From NCBI GenBank assembly GCA_965368405.1, contig CBDUMS010000031.1, positions 1 through 34,062 of the forward strand: a stretch of 34,062 bases of DNA, read 5' to 3'. Both the position numbers and the translations under genes were made by a program. The notes beneath the pieces were generated by a model. The model had not been told where the DNA came from and ran no database searches. It was given only the letters and a program-made list of their open reading frames with translations. Positions 33,272 through 34,062 of this stretch are shown here, in pieces; position 1 is the stretch's first letter, and every line of letters starts with the position of its first letter. The stretch comes from S012-113 sp965368405 (GTDB lineage Bacteria; Bacteroidota; Bacteroidia; Cytophagales; Cyclobacteriaceae).

Positions 33272-34062
33272 AGTTTAGTAGTAAGAAAGAAATATTCCCA
33301 TGCATCGAGTTCAATTTCAGAATTGCCTATTTTTTCGATAGCATCACCATTATTTAAGTCCCTCAGTCCTGCTATATCGGGTTTATTCGCTAGACTGAAA
33401 AGAACAGGCTCGGCACTTAGGTTTAGGATAGCAATAATTCGATCGCCATCTTTTTCTCGTGAGAAAGCAAAAACTTTACTTGGCATATTGGTTTCAATTT
33501 CCACTAAAGGGCCACCATAAGAACCGTTCCACAACGCCTGATTCTTATGCTTTTGCTCAAATAATTGTGTGTAGAAAGGCCGTAAAGGACTCTCCTGCCA
33601 TTCAATTGTATCTTTCTCAAAGAATCGAAGCCGCTTGTTCAACCCTGTTTCTTGTCCACTATAAAGAAGTGGCATGCCAGGCAATGTGGTCATCAATACG
33701 GCCATTGCATGCTGCGATTCTCCCATGCGCTCATTAATGGTACCATTCCACGAGTTTTCATCATGGTTGGTAATGAAGTTCATCCGATAATCTTCTTCAC
33801 TATAGTTCGCATTGTATTTTGTAAGGTATTCTCTCAGATTATTTACATCCATTTCTTCCTGCGCTATCTTGTTCATAATATGGTGGAGCTCCCAACCATA
33901 GTTCATATCAAAGGCATAGTCCAAGTGGTCTACCTGTTCTGCTTCTGCTAGCATAAAGACTGGTTTCAATTGATCAAGTTCCATTCTGGCGCGCTCCCAG
34001 AAGTCAGTAGGTACATGCATGGCGACATCACAACGATAACCATCTATATTGAACTCTTCAAC
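33268..34062 (-). CDS. alpha-amylase family (GH13) protein, 5' end beyond the window
   Basis: The C-terminal 264 residues are visible; the coding frame runs off the end at 34062. It begins in conserved region II, FNIDGYRCDVAM, with the catalytic nucleophile Asp at codon 34029-34027. Region III has the acid/base Glu in VFMLAEAE, and region IV is FITNHDENSW. The C-terminal beta-domain (ALWNGSYGGPLVEIE, RIIAILNLSAEPVLFSL) completes a GH13 enzyme acting on alpha-1,4-glucans. The N terminus, and so any signal peptide, cannot be seen. It is the upstream-most visible gene of the maltose operon and overlaps the transporter gene by 4 bases. Confidence 0.92.
   Translation of the reverse strand, partial: VEEFNIDGYRCDVAMHVPTDFWERARMELDQLKPVFMLAEAEQVDHLDYAFDMNYGWELHHIMNKIAQEEMDVNNLREYLTKYNANYSEEDYRMNFITNHDENSWNGTINERMGESQHAMAVLMTTLPGMPLLYSGQETGLNKRLRFFEKDTIEWQESPLRPFYTQLFEQKHKNQALWNGSYGGPLVEIETNMPSKVFAFSREKDGDRIIAILNLSAEPVLFSLANKPDIAGLRDLNNGDAIEKIGNSEIELDAWEYFFLTTKL

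Noticed and set aside
33652..33951. A 99-codon plus-strand open frame inside the amylase region.
   Set aside because: It is antisense to the conserved GH13 catalytic regions; the reading is a shadow of the true gene.
1..34062. Mobile element, prophage or genomic island boundaries.
   Set aside because: No transposase, integrase, tRNA gene, long direct repeat or abrupt change of coding style was seen.

Overview
The window looks like chromosomal DNA of a Bacteroidota bacterium, most likely a Cytophagales-type marine or soil relative (inference). Evidence: a type IX secretion (T9SS) cargo C-terminal domain next to a PorP/SprF protein, DUF1573 and YwqK/MORN_2 secreted proteins, many short signal peptides ending in AQ, lipoboxes, ribosomal protein bTHX, and the Bacteroidota -7 promoter element TAnnTTTG before many genes. 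Gene order is dense: no stretch longer than about 300 bases lacks a gene. The longest gaps are 22265-22468 (AT-rich, holding one promoter) and 7401-7664 (holding the SRP RNA). I see no tRNA, CRISPR array, insertion sequence or prophage.

Layout. 1-2115: 3' end of a PKD-repeat T9SS cargo gene followed by a PorP/SprF outer-membrane protein. 2166-4306: CCA-adding enzyme and a TPR protein. 4394-6508: ECF sigma factor, membrane anti-sigma candidate and a secreted beta-repeat (DUF4097-like) protein, an evident operon. 6514-7898 (minus): FtsE-like ATPase with a small partner gene, the SRP RNA gene (not protein coding) and a 77-aa protein. 8015-11239: a small ribosomal protein gene (bTHX), a lipoamide-dehydrogenase-like flavoprotein lacking its redox cysteines, a DUF1684 lipoprotein and a MORN_2 lipoprotein. 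11240-14390 (minus): DinB-like protein, phosphohexomutase, TrpS. 14518-17504: DUF1573 protein, an unknown secreted protein and glutaryl-CoA dehydrogenase. 17662-21421: a MORN_2-repeat/outer-membrane-barrel fusion, a COG2509 flavoprotein and a CoA-binding protein, joined by 4-base overlaps. 21418-24842: winged-helix regulator with membrane partner, TPR lipoprotein, DUF1579-like protein, MOSC protein. 24839-28814 (minus): a 1001-aa ABCG-type transporter with TerB-like and FHA-like N-terminal regions, and a lipoprotein. 28915-34062 (minus): maltose/maltodextrin operon of alpha-amylase (cut by the window end), MFS transporter, beta-phosphoglucomutase and maltose phosphorylase.

How they work together. 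The maltose operon is a complete phosphorolytic route: amylase releases maltose, the MFS protein imports it, the phosphorylase yields glucose plus beta-glucose-1-phosphate, and PgmB makes glucose-6-phosphate. The ECF/anti-sigma/surface-protein set looks like an envelope-response unit.

Most worth a second look: (a) four genes with TAnnTTTG followed by only 4-5 bases and then ATG, which implies leaderless mRNAs; (b) the flavoprotein at 8210 that lost its active-site CxxxxC but ends in a CxxxxC; (c) the multi-domain ABC transporter; (d) the MORN_2-barrel fusion; (e) all six convergent gene pairs meeting within -4 to +7 bases. No wholly new multi-gene defence or mobile system is visible.
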